Shown: positions 44,407-53,727, counted from the first letter of the stretch. The stretch: DNA of 64,000 nt from Egicoccus sp. AB-alg2 (GCF_041821065.1 NZ_JBGUAX010000005.1:372001-436000), one strand, 5' to 3'. Notes: generated from the letters alone by a model not told the origin. Made by a program: numbers and translations.

Positions 44407-46148
44407 GCGTCGATCAGCGGCCCCCTCGCGGCGCGGGCGACGTCCGTGCCGCGGGGCGCGCCGCTGCACACGGGGTGCCGCAGGCGGTCCGCGCCGCGGC
44501 CGGGCGGAGCCTGCTCCTGCTCGTGCCGGCTGCGTTCCTCCTCGTGTTCTTCGTCCTGCCGGTCGGCACGATCCTGCTGACCGGGCTGCGTCCCGAGGGC
44601 CGGCTCGACCTCGCCGCCGTGCCCGCGGTGCTCAGCGACCCGGTCACCCTGCGGGTGGCGTGGTTCACGCTGTGGCAGGCGGCCGCCTCGACCGTGCTGA
44701 CACTGCTGGTCGGGCTGCCGGGCGCCTACGTGCTGGCACGGCTGTCGTTCCGCGGGCGCAGTGCCCTGCGCGCCGCCATCACCGTGCCGTTCGTGCTGCC
44801 GACCGTGGTGGTCGGCAGCGCGTTCCTGGCCCTGCTCGGCCCGCGCAGCCCGCTCAACGCACTGCTGGGTGGCGTGCTGGGCGAGGCCGCACCGACGCTG
44901 GACCTGCGCCGCACCGTGACCGCGATCCTGCTGGCCCACGTGTTCTTCAACTACGCGGTGGTGGTCCGCACCGTCGGTGGCCTGTGGAGCCACCTCGACC
45001 CACGCCTCGAGGAGGCGGCCCGCACCCTCGGCGCCTCGCGCTGGGCGACGTTCCGGGAGGTGTCCTGGCCGCTGGTGCGCCCCGCGGTGGCCGCCGCCGC
45101 CGCGATCGTGTTCCTGTTCACGTTCACGTCGTTCGGGGTCGTGCTGATCCTCGGCGGGCCGGGGCGGGCGACCCTCGAGGTGGAGATCTACCGGGCGACC
45201 GTCCAGCTGCTGGACCTGCCGCTGGCGTCCGTGCTGGCGCTGCTCCAGCTCGCGGCCGTGACCGCCGCCCTGCTGGTGTACGGCCGCCTGCAGAAGCGCG
45301 CGACCGCCCAGCCGCTGCGCAGCGCCGCCACCACCGCCCGGCCGCCCCGGACCCGCGGCGAGCGTGCCTTCCTCGCCGTCAACCTCCTCGTCGTCGCCGG
45401 GCTGTTGCTGGCGCCGCTGCTCGTGCTGGTCGAGCGTTCCCTGGCCACCGGTGACGGCTACGGCCTGGACCACTACGCCGCGCTCTTCGGGACCCAGCGC
45501 TCGACCGTGCTGGCGGTGGCGCCGTTCGAGGCGATCCGCAACTCGGTCCTCTACGGGCTGGCAGCCACGTCGGTGGCGCTGGTCGTCGGCGGCTGCGCGG
45601 CCGTCGCGGCTTCGCGGCCGGGCCGGAGTGGCCGCCTCCTCGACCGCGCGCTGATGCTGCCGCTCGGCACGTCGGCGGCCACGGTCGGCTTCGGGTTCCT
45701 GCTCGCGCTGGCGCGCCCACCGCTGGACCTGCGCGGCTCGCGGCTGCTGATCCCGGCCGCGCAGGCGCTGATCGCCACCCCGTTCGTGGTACGCACGCTG
45801 CTGCCGGTGCTGCGCTCGATCGACCAGCGCCTGCGCGACGCGGCCGCCACGCTGGGCGCCGCGCCGCGGCGGGTCTGGCGCGAGATCGACCTGCCGATCG
45901 TGGGACGGGCCGTGCTGGCGGCGGCCGGCTTCTCCTTCGCGATCGCGGTCGGCGAGTTCGGCGCCACCGTGTTCCTCGCCCGCGGACAGACCCCGACCAT
46001 GCCGGTGGCGATCTTCCGGCTGCTGGGCCGTCCGGGCGTGACCAACTTCGGACAGGCCATGGCGATGTCGACCATCCTCATGCTGGTCACGGCCAGCGCG
46101 ATCGCGCTGCTCGACCGGCTCCGCGTGGGCCAGGTGGGACGGTTCTAG
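44403..46148 (+). CDS. thiP: Thiamine ABC transporter permease (ThiP, two fused permease domains)
   Basis: 581 aa with about 12 helices in two halves, each with an EAA motif (EEAARTLGASRWATFREVSWP, cut; and DAAATLGAAPRRVWREIDLP). This is the ThiP/FbpB-type fused permease. GTG 44403 overlaps the thiB stop (GTGA). A 35-residue hydrophilic N-terminus precedes the first helix. The stop codon abuts the ATPase start with no gap. Confidence 0.93.
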   Translation: MSVDQRPPRGAGDVRAAGRAAAHGVPQAVRAAAGRSLLLLVPAAFLLVFFVLPVGTILLTGLRPEGRLDLAAVPAVLSDPVTLRVAWFTLWQAAASTVLTLLVGLPGAYVLARLSFRGRSALRAAITVPFVLPTVVVGSAFLALLGPRSPLNALLGGVLGEAAPTLDLRRTVTAILLAHVFFNYAVVVRTVGGLWSHLDPRLEEAARTLGASRWATFREVSWPLVRPAVAAAAAIVFLFTFTSFGVVLILGGPGRATLEVEIYRATVQLLDLPLASVLALLQLAAVTAALLVYGRLQKRATAQPLRSAATTARPPRTRGERAFLAVNLLVVAGLLLAPLLVLVERSLATGDGYGLDHYAALFGTQRSTVLAVAPFEAIRNSVLYGLAATSVALVVGGCAAVAASRPGRSGRLLDRALMLPLGTSAATVGFGFLLALARPPLDLRGSRLLIPAAQALIATPFVVRTLLPVLRSIDQRLRDAAATLGAAPRRVWREIDLPIVGRAVLAAAGFSFAIAVGEFGATVFLARGQTPTMPVAIFRLLGRPGVTNFGQAMAMSTILMLVTASAIALLDRLRVGQVGRF

Positions 46149-47204
46149 ATGCTCGCACTGCGCGACGTCCGCGTGTCCTACGGCGACCGGGCCGTCGTCG
46201 ACGGCGTGGGACTGGACGTCGGCGACGGCGAGGTGGTGGCCGTCCTGGGCCCCAGCGGCTGCGGCAAGTCGACGCTGCTGCGCGCCATCGCCGGCCTCGA
46301 GCCGCTGACGTCCGGGAGCATCCACCTCGACGGCCGCGACCTCGCCGGCCGCCGGCCCGACCAGCGGCCGGTCGGGTTGATGTTCCAGGACCACGCGCTG
46401 TTCCCACACCGCGACGTCGGCGACAACGTCGGGTTCGGCCCGCGCATGCAACGCCTGTCGGCCGCGGAGATCCGGGACCGGGTCGACGAGGCCCTGGCGT
46501 TGGTGGCCCTGCGCGGCGCGGGACACCGGCGGGTCACCGAGCTGTCCGGCGGCGAACAGCAGCGCGTCGCCCTCGCCCGCGCCCTCGCCTCTCGGCCGCG
46601 CCTGCTGATGCTGGACGAGCCGCTCGGCTCGCTCGACCGTGCCCTGCGCGACCAACTCCTCGACCAGCTGCCGGAGGTGTTCGGCAAGGTCGGCTGCGGC
46701 GTGTTGTACGTCACGCACGACCAGGACGAGGCGCTCACGCTGGCCGACCGGGTGGCGGTCATGCGGGCCGGACGACTGCTGCAGGTCGCGCCACCCGAGG
46801 AGCTGTGGACCCGGCCGGTCGACGAGTTCGTGGCCCGCTTCCTCGGACTCGACCAGATCCTGGAGGTCGTCGTCCTCCACGGCCGGGCCGACACGCCGTT
46901 CGGCCAGATCTCGTTGTCGGCCGCCGCGGACGGTCCGGCCCGGTTGCTGGTGCTGCCCGATGCCCTCACGGTCGGCCCTCCCGACGCCGAGTCGGCGGAC
47001 CGGTTGACGATCGACGCGACGGTCGTGCGGCGACGCTTCGCCGGCCACCGCAGCGACCTGCTCGTCGCCGCCGCCGGGCGCGAGTGGGAGGTCGCCACCC
47101 CCCACGTCGACATCGGCGGCACCCCGGGCCAGCGGGTGCGTCTGCGGCTGGACCCGGGTCGGCTCCACCTGTTCCAAGGGTCAGGTGCGACGATCGCGGA
47201 GTGA
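46149..47204 (+). CDS. thiQ: Thiamine ABC transporter ATP-binding protein (ThiQ-like) with TOBE domain
   Basis: 351 aa, longer than Escherichia coli ThiQ (about 230) because of a C-terminal TOBE-like domain (about 240-350). Walker A LGPSGCGKSTLLRAIAG, Q-loop MFQDHALFPHRDV, signature LSGGEQQRV, Walker B LLMLDEPLGSLD and the H-loop VTHDQDEA are complete. ATG 46149 starts immediately after the thiP stop. The TOBE extension makes it resemble Fbp/Pot-type ATPases, but the riboswitch-controlled context supports thiamine. Confidence 0.92.
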   Translation: MLALRDVRVSYGDRAVVDGVGLDVGDGEVVAVLGPSGCGKSTLLRAIAGLEPLTSGSIHLDGRDLAGRRPDQRPVGLMFQDHALFPHRDVGDNVGFGPRMQRLSAAEIRDRVDEALALVALRGAGHRRVTELSGGEQQRVALARALASRPRLLMLDEPLGSLDRALRDQLLDQLPEVFGKVGCGVLYVTHDQDEALTLADRVAVMRAGRLLQVAPPEELWTRPVDEFVARFLGLDQILEVVVLHGRADTPFGQISLSAAADGPARLLVLPDALTVGPPDAESADRLTIDATVVRRRFAGHRSDLLVAAAGREWEVATPHVDIGGTPGQRVRLRLDPGRLHLFQGSGATIAE

Positions 47205-47307
47205 GCACACCCACTACCGTGAGGCGTGCCGGCCCGTCGAGACGAGGCGGACCGGTGTCGGCCGGGCGCCGCCGTGGTGGTCGCCCGACATGCGAAGGAG
47301 TGACCCG

Positions 47308-48081
47308 GTGCCGGACGCCGCCGACCACGACGCCTCCTCGACCGAGCCGGTCGAGGACCACGTCGACCTGATCGACCGGCCCGACGCCGGCTACGCGTCC
47401 GCCCTGTCCCGACTGGGCGGGCTGCTCATCGACGAGGAGGACCTCGAGGTCGTCCTCCGCAACGTCGTCGAGGCCGTCCGGCTCGCCGTCCCCGGGCTGA
47501 CCTCCGTCAGCGTCACCACGATCGACGAGGAAGGTGGCTACACGACCGCGGTCGCCAGTGATCCACGGGCACAGGCGGTCGACGAGCTGGAGTACGCCCA
47601 GAAGGAGGGCCCCTGTGTCGTCGCCCTGGAGACCGGCGAGGAACAGCTCGTCCGCGACGTCCGCAGCGACGACCGCTGGGCGGCCTTCAACGAGGCCGCC
47701 CTGGACAACGGCTTCCACGCCGTCGCCGGTATCCCGCTGCAGGCCAACGGTCACACCTACGGCGCGCTGAACCTGTTCGCCGCTGCCCCCGGCGGCATCG
47801 ACGAGGACACGATGGCCCTGTGCCGGCGCCTGGCCACGCCTGTCGGCGCGGCGCTGGCGAATGCCCGCGCCTTCCGCACCTCCGATCGCCTCTCCCGCCA
47901 GCTGCAGCAGCGGCTGCACGACATCGCCGTGCTGCACCAGGCCGTCGGTGTGCTGATGGCCGACCGCGATTGTGACGCCCGCACGGCGGCCGCACTCCTC
48001 CAGCGCACCGCGGAGACCACCAACCGCAGCCTCCGCGACGTCGCCGAACAGCTGGTCGAGCGCGTGGCCGAGGGCGGCTGA
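47308..48081 (+). CDS. GAF-ANTAR RNA-binding regulator
   Basis: 257 aa. The GAF domain (about 25-180) senses an unknown signal (AQKEGPCVVALETGEEQLV, GIPLQANGHTYGALNLFA). The C-terminal ANTAR domain (about 195-250; LHDIAVLHQAVGVLMADRDC, then AAALLQRTAE) binds paired RNA hairpins to prevent termination. GTG 47308 is preferred over ATG 47290 because AAGGAG lies 7 nt upstream. It lies 103 nt after thiQ and could be cotranscribed, but nothing ties it to thiamine. It converges with the acyl-CoA oxidase gene with 4 nt between. Confidence 0.9.
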   Translation: MPDAADHDASSTEPVEDHVDLIDRPDAGYASALSRLGGLLIDEEDLEVVLRNVVEAVRLAVPGLTSVSVTTIDEEGGYTTAVASDPRAQAVDELEYAQKEGPCVVALETGEEQLVRDVRSDDRWAAFNEAALDNGFHAVAGIPLQANGHTYGALNLFAAAPGGIDEDTMALCRRLATPVGAALANARAFRTSDRLSRQLQQRLHDIAVLHQAVGVLMADRDCDARTAAALLQRTAETTNRSLRDVAEQLVERVAEGG

Positions 48082-48085
48082 CGGG

Positions 48086-50080
48086 TCAGCCCGGCCCGGC
48101 GAGGGCCTCGGCGCGCAGGCGCTGCCGCTCGTGCTCGGCACCCAGGGCGATCGGGGCACCGATCGCCTCGTCGGGGATCGCGAACGCGTCGACCAGGGTC
48201 GGTGCGTACGGCCGCAGCTGCGTGCACAGCTCGTTGACCGCGGCGGTGATCGCCTTCGAGCGCTGGGCGTTGAAGCGGCCGTGCTCGAGGTACCAGCCGC
48301 GCTCGGCCTCGATGGTCGCCAGGGCGTGCAGGTCGCACAGGCGGTCCAGCAGCGCGGCGGCCGCGGGGTCCTCGCAGGACTCGACCGACGCGGCGAAGGC
48401 CTCCAGCACGACCCGGTCGATGTGGACCTGGGCTGCCAGCAGCACGTGGTCCTGGACCTCGTTGAAGACGTCGAAGGCGTCGCGCCCGGCGCCGATGCCG
48501 GCCTTCAGGCGACGGGCCACCCCGGCGATGACGTGCTGCTCGCGCCACGCGAACGTCTGTAGCTGCCAGGCCCGGTCGTGCAGGTCGGTGTCCTCGTCGC
48601 GGCTGACGATGCCGGTGATCGACTGCCACACCTGCCGGGCGGCGGTGCGCTCGACGACCGTCTCCACGACCTGGTCGGCGACGAAACGCGCCATCCCGAA
48701 GGTGTCGAGGGACCCGAACTCCTCGCGGTAGTCGGTGAGCAGACCCTTGGCGACGAGCTGGAGCAGGACGGTGTTGTCGCCCTCGAAGGTGGTGAAGATG
48801 TCGGTGTCGGCCTTCAGCTCGGTGAGCCGGTTCTCCGACAGGTAGCCGTTGCCGCCGCACGCCTCGCGACTGACCTGGATGGCGTTGGTCGCGTGCCAGG
48901 TCGTGGCCGTCTTGATCGCCGCGGCCCGGGCCTCCAGCTCCTGCCGGTCGGGCAGCTCCTCGGCGTTGAGGTCGTCGGTGAACGACTCGTGCAGCTGTCC
49001 GATGAGCTCGCGCTGGGCGGCGTGGAGCGCATACGTCTTCGCCAGCAGCGGCAGCAGGCGGCGCTGGTGCTGGCGGAAGTCGAACAGCACGACCTCGCGG
49101 TCGCTGTCGGGGGCCTTGAACTGGCGCCGCACGCCGGCGTAGCGCACGGCGATCGTCAGCGCCGTCTTGGCCGCCGACAGGGCCGAACCGGACACGCTGG
49201 CCCGTCCCGTCACGAGCGTGCCGAGCATGGTGAAGAACCGGCGGGTGGGGTTCTGGATGGGGCTGTGGTAGCCGCCGTCCTCGTCGACCCGGCCGAAGCG
49301 GTCCAGCAGGTTCTCGCGGGGCACGCGCACGTGGTCGAACGCGAGCCGGCCGTTGTCGACCCCGTTGAGGCCGCCCTTGTGGCCACAGTCCTCGATGGTG
49401 ACGCCGGGCAGCGCCTGGCCGTCCTCGTCGCGGATCGGCACGAGGAAGCAGTGCACGCCGTGCGACTCGTCGCCGGTGACCAGCTGGGCGAAGACGGCCG
49501 CCATCCGCCCGTCGCGGGCGGCGTTGCCGATGTAGTCCTTGCGCGCGTCCTCGTCCGGGGTGTGGATCACCCACTCCTGGGCGTCGACGTCGAAGGTCGC
49601 GGTGGTCCTGAGCGACTGCACGTCCGAGCCGTGGCCCGTCTCCGTCATCGCGAAGCAGCCGGGCAGGTCGAGGTTGATCACGTCCGGCAGGTAGCGGGTG
49701 CGGTGGTCCTCGTTGCCGAGGTTGAGGATCGCGCCGCCGAACAACCCCCACTGCACGCCGGCCTTGACCAGCAGCGACAGGTCGCCGTGGGCCAGCGTCT
49801 CGAACGCGGTCAGCGACCCGCCGAGGTCGCCGCCACCGCCGTAGGTCTCCGGGAAGAGCAGCCGCGGACCGTCGGTCTTGGCGAGGTACTGCGCCTGCTC
49901 GAGCGTGCGGGCACGGTGCTCCTCGACCGACAGCCCCTGCCGCGGGTGCAGCAGCGGGTGACGGAGCTCTTCGCGGGTGCGGTCGCGTACCTCGGCCCAG
50001 CGGCCGTCGAGGTGGCGCTGCACCCGGACGGGGTCCACGCCGTCACCGGGCAACGGCGGCAGATCGGTGGTGGCACTCAC
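48086..50080 (-). CDS. Acyl-CoA oxidase/dehydrogenase (ACOX or FadE5-like)
   Basis: 664 aa, longer than usual acyl-CoA dehydrogenases (about 390) and with the ACOX layout. The FAD/substrate loop is FAMTETGHGSDVQSLRTTATF, the catalytic-base region is FTTFEGDNTVLLQLVAKG, and CGGNGYLSENRL and a 200-residue helical C-terminal domain follow. It makes trans-2-enoyl-CoA; whether oxygen or an electron-transfer flavoprotein takes the electrons cannot be told. GTG 50080 starts 1 nt after the MaoC gene. With MaoC, FabG and thiolase it forms a complete beta-oxidation set. Confidence 0.9.
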   Translation of the reverse strand: MSATTDLPPLPGDGVDPVRVQRHLDGRWAEVRDRTREELRHPLLHPRQGLSVEEHRARTLEQAQYLAKTDGPRLLFPETYGGGGDLGGSLTAFETLAHGDLSLLVKAGVQWGLFGGAILNLGNEDHRTRYLPDVINLDLPGCFAMTETGHGSDVQSLRTTATFDVDAQEWVIHTPDEDARKDYIGNAARDGRMAAVFAQLVTGDESHGVHCFLVPIRDEDGQALPGVTIEDCGHKGGLNGVDNGRLAFDHVRVPRENLLDRFGRVDEDGGYHSPIQNPTRRFFTMLGTLVTGRASVSGSALSAAKTALTIAVRYAGVRRQFKAPDSDREVVLFDFRQHQRRLLPLLAKTYALHAAQRELIGQLHESFTDDLNAEELPDRQELEARAAAIKTATTWHATNAIQVSREACGGNGYLSENRLTELKADTDIFTTFEGDNTVLLQLVAKGLLTDYREEFGSLDTFGMARFVADQVVETVVERTAARQVWQSITGIVSRDEDTDLHDRAWQLQTFAWREQHVIAGVARRLKAGIGAGRDAFDVFNEVQDHVLLAAQVHIDRVVLEAFAASVESCEDPAAAALLDRLCDLHALATIEAERGWYLEHGRFNAQRSKAITAAVNELCTQLRPYAPTLVDAFAIPDEAIGAPIALGAEHERQRLRAEALAGPG

Positions 50081-50081
50081 G

Positions 50082-50951
50082 TCAGCCCTTTTCGCGGTCG
50101 AGGGTGCCGGTCAGGTGCAGACGGGCACCCGACCGGTCGTGCAGGGAGAACCGCCAGCCGGCGCGGGTGCGGGCGGTCCGCAGCCGCACCACGGAGGGCA
50201 GTGGCACGGGCTGCTTGAACGCCACCTCCAGGTCGGCCGTGCCGCGCAGGTGCTCGTCCACGGCGGCGACGCACCGGGCGGCGGTCCACATGCCGTGGGC
50301 GATCGGCCGCGGGAAGCCGGCGAGCCGGGCCGTCAGCGGGTGCAGGTGGATCGGGTTGCGGTCGCCGGAGACGGCGCCGTAGCGGCGTCCGAGGTCGGCC
50401 GGCAGCCGCAGCGTCGCGCTGGACGCATCCGCCTGCGCCGCCTCGTGGTCGCGTCCGCCGGACGAGCCGGCGCCGTCCCCGGCGCGCTCACGGCGCAGGT
50501 AGGTGCTGGTGCCGGTCCACACGCTCGCGCCGTCGCGGGCGATGTCGGTCACGACGTCGAACTGGCGGCCGCGACGGTGCTGTCGCAGGTCGCCGGCCGT
50601 CACGCGCACGTCCAGGCGATCGCCCACCCGGATCGACGCGGACTGTCGCACGCGCTGGGCGACGTGGACGAGCCCCGGCAGCGGGAACGGGAAGTCACCG
50701 GCCGCCATCAGGTGCACCGACAGCGGGAAGCCGAGCAGGTGCGGGTAGGTGACTGGCACCTCGTCGGCCAGCCGGAAGCCGCAGACGTCCGCGTAGTCGG
50801 CGACGTGGTCGGCGCGGACCTCGACGTCGGCGACCTCGACGGCCCGGTCGGGCAGCGCGTCGGGCCGACCGCGCGGGTCGACCAGCGAGCCGAGCGTGCG
50901 TGCGTAGAGCCGGCCGAGGTTCGGCAGACCGGGGAGTTCGACGACGGCCAT
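50082..50951 (-). CDS. MaoC-family (R)-enoyl-CoA/ACP hydratase
   Basis: 289 aa double hot-dog protein. The hydratase-2 motif is in the C-terminal half: YGAVSGDRNPIHLHPLTARL, followed by GFPRPIAHGMWTAAR, giving the catalytic Asp-His pair. The N-terminal hot-dog lacks the motif, as in HtdX of mycobacteria. It hydrates 2-enoyl thioesters to the (R)-3-hydroxy form. ATG 50951 lies 3 nt from the FabG stop, so translation is coupled. Confidence 0.9.
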   Translation of the reverse strand: MAVVELPGLPNLGRLYARTLGSLVDPRGRPDALPDRAVEVADVEVRADHVADYADVCGFRLADEVPVTYPHLLGFPLSVHLMAAGDFPFPLPGLVHVAQRVRQSASIRVGDRLDVRVTAGDLRQHRRGRQFDVVTDIARDGASVWTGTSTYLRRERAGDGAGSSGGRDHEAAQADASSATLRLPADLGRRYGAVSGDRNPIHLHPLTARLAGFPRPIAHGMWTAARCVAAVDEHLRGTADLEVAFKQPVPLPSVVRLRTARTRAGWRFSLHDRSGARLHLTGTLDREKG

Positions 50952-50954
50952 CGC

Positions 50955-52298
50955 TCAGGCCCCCATCAGGGCCTGGCCGCACACGCGCACGACCTGCCCG
51001 TTGACGGCGCCGGACCGGGGATCGGCCAGCCAGGACACCGTCTCCGCGACATCGACCGGGCGCCCGCCCTGGCCGAGGCTGCTCAGGCGCCGGCCCGCCT
51101 CGCGCACGCCGATGGGCATGCTGGCGGTCATGGCGGTCTCGATGAAGCCCGGGGCGACCGCGTTGATCGTGGCCTGCCGGCCGGCCAGTTCGCCCGCCAG
51201 CGCCTCCACCCGGCCGATCACGCCGGCCTTGCTGGTGGCGTAGTTGGTCTGCCCACGGTTGCCGGCGACGCCGCCGATCGAGGACACCCCGACGATGCGC
51301 CCGTGGGGACGCAGCAGATCGGCGTCGAGCAACGCCTCGTCGAGCCGCTCCTGGCTCGACAGGTTCACCGCCAGCACGGCGTCCCAGCGCGCGTCGTCCA
51401 TGCCCGCCAGCGTCTTGTCACGGGTGATGCCGGCGTTGTGGACGACCACGTCGACGCCGCCGTGGCGCTCACGGAGATGGTCCACCAACGTCGCCGGGGC
51501 GCTCTCCGCGGTGACGTCGAGGTGCAGCGTGCTGCCGCCGACGTGGTTGGCGACGCGCGCCAGCGCCTCGCCCTGCGCCGGGACGTCCGCGCACACGACG
51601 TGGGCACCGTCGCGCGCCAGCACCGCCGCCATCGACGCGCCGATGCCCTGGGCGGCGCCGGTGACGACGGCGACCCGGCCGGCGTGCGGGGCGGCCGCGT
51701 CCGCGATCTCCGGCACCGGCTCGTCGGTCGGGCGCAGCGTCACCACCTGTCCGTCGACGAACGCGGAGCGCGCCGACAGCAGGAACGCCAGGGTGGAGGC
51801 GGCCCGGTCCTCGGCGCCCTCGGCGACGCGCAGCAGGTTGCACGTGGCGCCCTGACGCATCTCCTTGGCGAGCGAGCGGGTGAACCCCTCGATGGCGCGC
51901 TGGGCGGTGCGCTGGCGGACGCTGCCCTCGTCGGTCGCGCCGGCCAGCACCAGCAGCCTCGCGCTCGGGCCGGTTCGCCGGACGACCGGGGCGTAGAACT
52001 CGTACAGCTCCCGCAGCCGGCTGCTGTCGTCCAGGCCGGTAGCGTCGAACACGACCGCCCCGTAGGGGTTGGCCGAGTCGTCGACGGTGCGCCGCACGTC
52101 GGCGCCGCCGGCTTCGAGCACCTCCACGGCGGCGTCGAGCAGCCGGCCGCCCTTGGCCGCGCCCACCAGCGCCAGGCCCTCGATCAGCGGCTGGCCCGGC
52201 TCGTGGCGGCGCAGCGGTTCGGGGACGGGCAGGCTGAGGGCGTCGGCGACCTGACGGCCGAGCGACGAGGTCACGAGCTGCTGGTAACGGTCGGGCAC
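50955..52298 (-). CDS. High-molecular-weight 3-oxoacyl-CoA/ACP reductase (FabG4-like)
   Basis: 447 aa SDR. The C-terminal 240 residues have the cofactor loop VVTGAAQGIGASMAAVLARDG, NAG in VVHNAGITRDKTL, and the catalytic Ser-Tyr-Lys in VSSIGGVAGNRGQTNYATSK. A roughly 200-residue N-terminal flavodoxin-like domain marks the FabG4 type, which prefers CoA thioesters and is specific for (R)-3-hydroxy substrates. GTG 52298 has AAGGA 6 nt upstream. It is transcribed after the thiolase gene and before maoC. Confidence 0.92.
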   Translation of the reverse strand: MPDRYQQLVTSSLGRQVADALSLPVPEPLRRHEPGQPLIEGLALVGAAKGGRLLDAAVEVLEAGGADVRRTVDDSANPYGAVVFDATGLDDSSRLRELYEFYAPVVRRTGPSARLLVLAGATDEGSVRQRTAQRAIEGFTRSLAKEMRQGATCNLLRVAEGAEDRAASTLAFLLSARSAFVDGQVVTLRPTDEPVPEIADAAAPHAGRVAVVTGAAQGIGASMAAVLARDGAHVVCADVPAQGEALARVANHVGGSTLHLDVTAESAPATLVDHLRERHGGVDVVVHNAGITRDKTLAGMDDARWDAVLAVNLSSQERLDEALLDADLLRPHGRIVGVSSIGGVAGNRGQTNYATSKAGVIGRVEALAGELAGRQATINAVAPGFIETAMTASMPIGVREAGRRLSSLGQGGRPVDVAETVSWLADPRSGAVNGQVVRVCGQALMGA

Positions 52299-52369
52299 GG
52301 CGATTCCTTGTCGCGAAGGGGGTGCACTGGCGGGCGGGCCGGCGGTGGCGCCACCGCCGGCCGCTTCGG

Positions 52370-53671
52370 TCACTTCTCCAGGATGGCGACGACGCCGTTG
52401 CCGCCGGCGGCGCAGATGGAGATCAGGGCCCGGCCGCCGCCCCGCTCGTGGAGCAGCTTCGCGGCGGTGGCGACGATGCGGCCGCCGGTGGCCGCGAAGG
52501 GGTGGCCGGCGGCCAGCGACGAGCCGGTCACGTTGAGCTTGTCGCGGTCGATGGCGCCCAGCGGCGCGTCCAGGCCGAGCCGCTCCTTGCAGAAGCGCTC
52601 GTCCTCCCACGCGGCCAGCGTCGCCAGCACGGTGGAGGCGAAGGCCTCGTGGATCTCGTAGACGTCGAAGTCCTGCAACGTGAGCCCGGCGTCCTCGAGC
52701 AGCCGCGGGACGGCGTACACCGGAGCCATGAGCAGGCCCTCGGGCGGGCTGCCGTCCTCGCCGCCGTGGACGTAGTCGACCGCCGCGGTACGCGCGTGGG
52801 TGAGGTGTGCCAGCACGGGCAGGCCACGCTGCTGCGCCCACTCGTCGGAGCCCAACAGCACCGTGGACGCGCCGTCCGACAGCGGCGTCGAGTTGCCCGC
52901 GGTCATGGTCGCGTCGTCGCCGAAGGTGCCGACACCGAACACGGGCTTCAGCTTCGCGAGCTTCTCCAGCGAGGTGTCGGGGCGCAGGTTCTGGTCGCGC
53001 TGCAGACCCAGGAACGGCGTCACGAGGTCGTCGAGGAAGCCGCGCTCGTAGGCGGCGGCGAGGTGGTGGTGGCTCGCGACGGCCAGCGCGTCCTGCGACT
53101 CGCGGTCGATCTCCCACGCGGCGGCGGTGACGGCGGCGTGCTCGCCCATCGACAACCCCGTGCGGGGCTCGGCGTTGCGCGGCTGCTCCGGCACCAGCTG
53201 CCCGGGCCGGAGGCGGGCGACCAGCTTGAGGCGCTCGGCGGTCGAGCGTGCGGCGTTCAGGTCGAGCAGCAGCCGGCGCAGCCGGTCGTTCAAGGCCAGC
53301 GGCGCGTCGCTGGTGGTGTCCGTGCCGCCCGCGATGCCCCAGTCGATCTGGCCAAGGGCGATCTTGTTGGCCACGCCGATCACCGTCTCCAGCCCCGTGC
53401 CGCACGCCATCTGGACGTCATGGGCGGGGGTGGCGTGGTCGAGGGCCGAGCCGAGCACCACCTCGCGGGTCAGGTTGAAGTCGCGGCTGTGCTTGAGCAC
53501 CGCACCCGCCACCACCTCGCCGGGCCGCTCGCCGCGCAGCCCGAAGCGGGCCACGAGTCCGTCCAGGGCGGCGCCGAGCAGGTCGGCGTTGCTCGCGCGG
53601 GCATAGGGCCCGTGCTGGCGGGCGAAGGGCGTGCGGTTGCCGCCGAGGATCGCTGCGGGACGCGCCTCCAT
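52370..53671 (-). CDS. Acetyl-CoA C-acyltransferase (thiolase, FadA2/FadI-like)
   Basis: 433 aa thiolase. The acyl-carrying Cys lies in VQMACGTGLETV, the second catalytic group in YEIHEAFASTVL, and the C-terminal Cys in ISICAAGGNGVVAI with NVTGSSLAAGHPFAATGGR before it. It cleaves 3-ketoacyl-CoA with CoA. ATG 53671 has AAAGG about 7 nt upstream. It is the first gene of the fabG-maoC-oxidase operon; a palindromic element lies in the promoter region. Confidence 0.93.
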   Translation of the reverse strand: MEARPAAILGGNRTPFARQHGPYARASNADLLGAALDGLVARFGLRGERPGEVVAGAVLKHSRDFNLTREVVLGSALDHATPAHDVQMACGTGLETVIGVANKIALGQIDWGIAGGTDTTSDAPLALNDRLRRLLLDLNAARSTAERLKLVARLRPGQLVPEQPRNAEPRTGLSMGEHAAVTAAAWEIDRESQDALAVASHHHLAAAYERGFLDDLVTPFLGLQRDQNLRPDTSLEKLAKLKPVFGVGTFGDDATMTAGNSTPLSDGASTVLLGSDEWAQQRGLPVLAHLTHARTAAVDYVHGGEDGSPPEGLLMAPVYAVPRLLEDAGLTLQDFDVYEIHEAFASTVLATLAAWEDERFCKERLGLDAPLGAIDRDKLNVTGSSLAAGHPFAATGGRIVATAAKLLHERGGGRALISICAAGGNGVVAILEK

Positions 53672-53702
53672 GGGTGACCTTTCGTGTTCGCCGACCCGGG
53701 GA

Positions 53703-53727
53703 CACATGTGACACCGGACGATGTCAC
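53703..53727. promoter_or_regulatory. Palindromic operator candidate of the beta-oxidation operon
   Basis: CACATGTG (53703-53710) overlaps the inverted repeat GTGACA-N8-TGTCAC (53708-53727), 32-56 bp upstream of the thiolase start. It fits a dimeric repressor such as a TetR-type fatty-acid regulator (inference). Confidence 0.45.

Noticed and set aside
42481-47177. Long minus-strand open frames opposite the thiamine operon
   Set aside because: The sense strand carries riboswitch, kinase, binding protein, permease and ATPase with complete motifs; the antisense frames are Gln/Arg-rich shadows.
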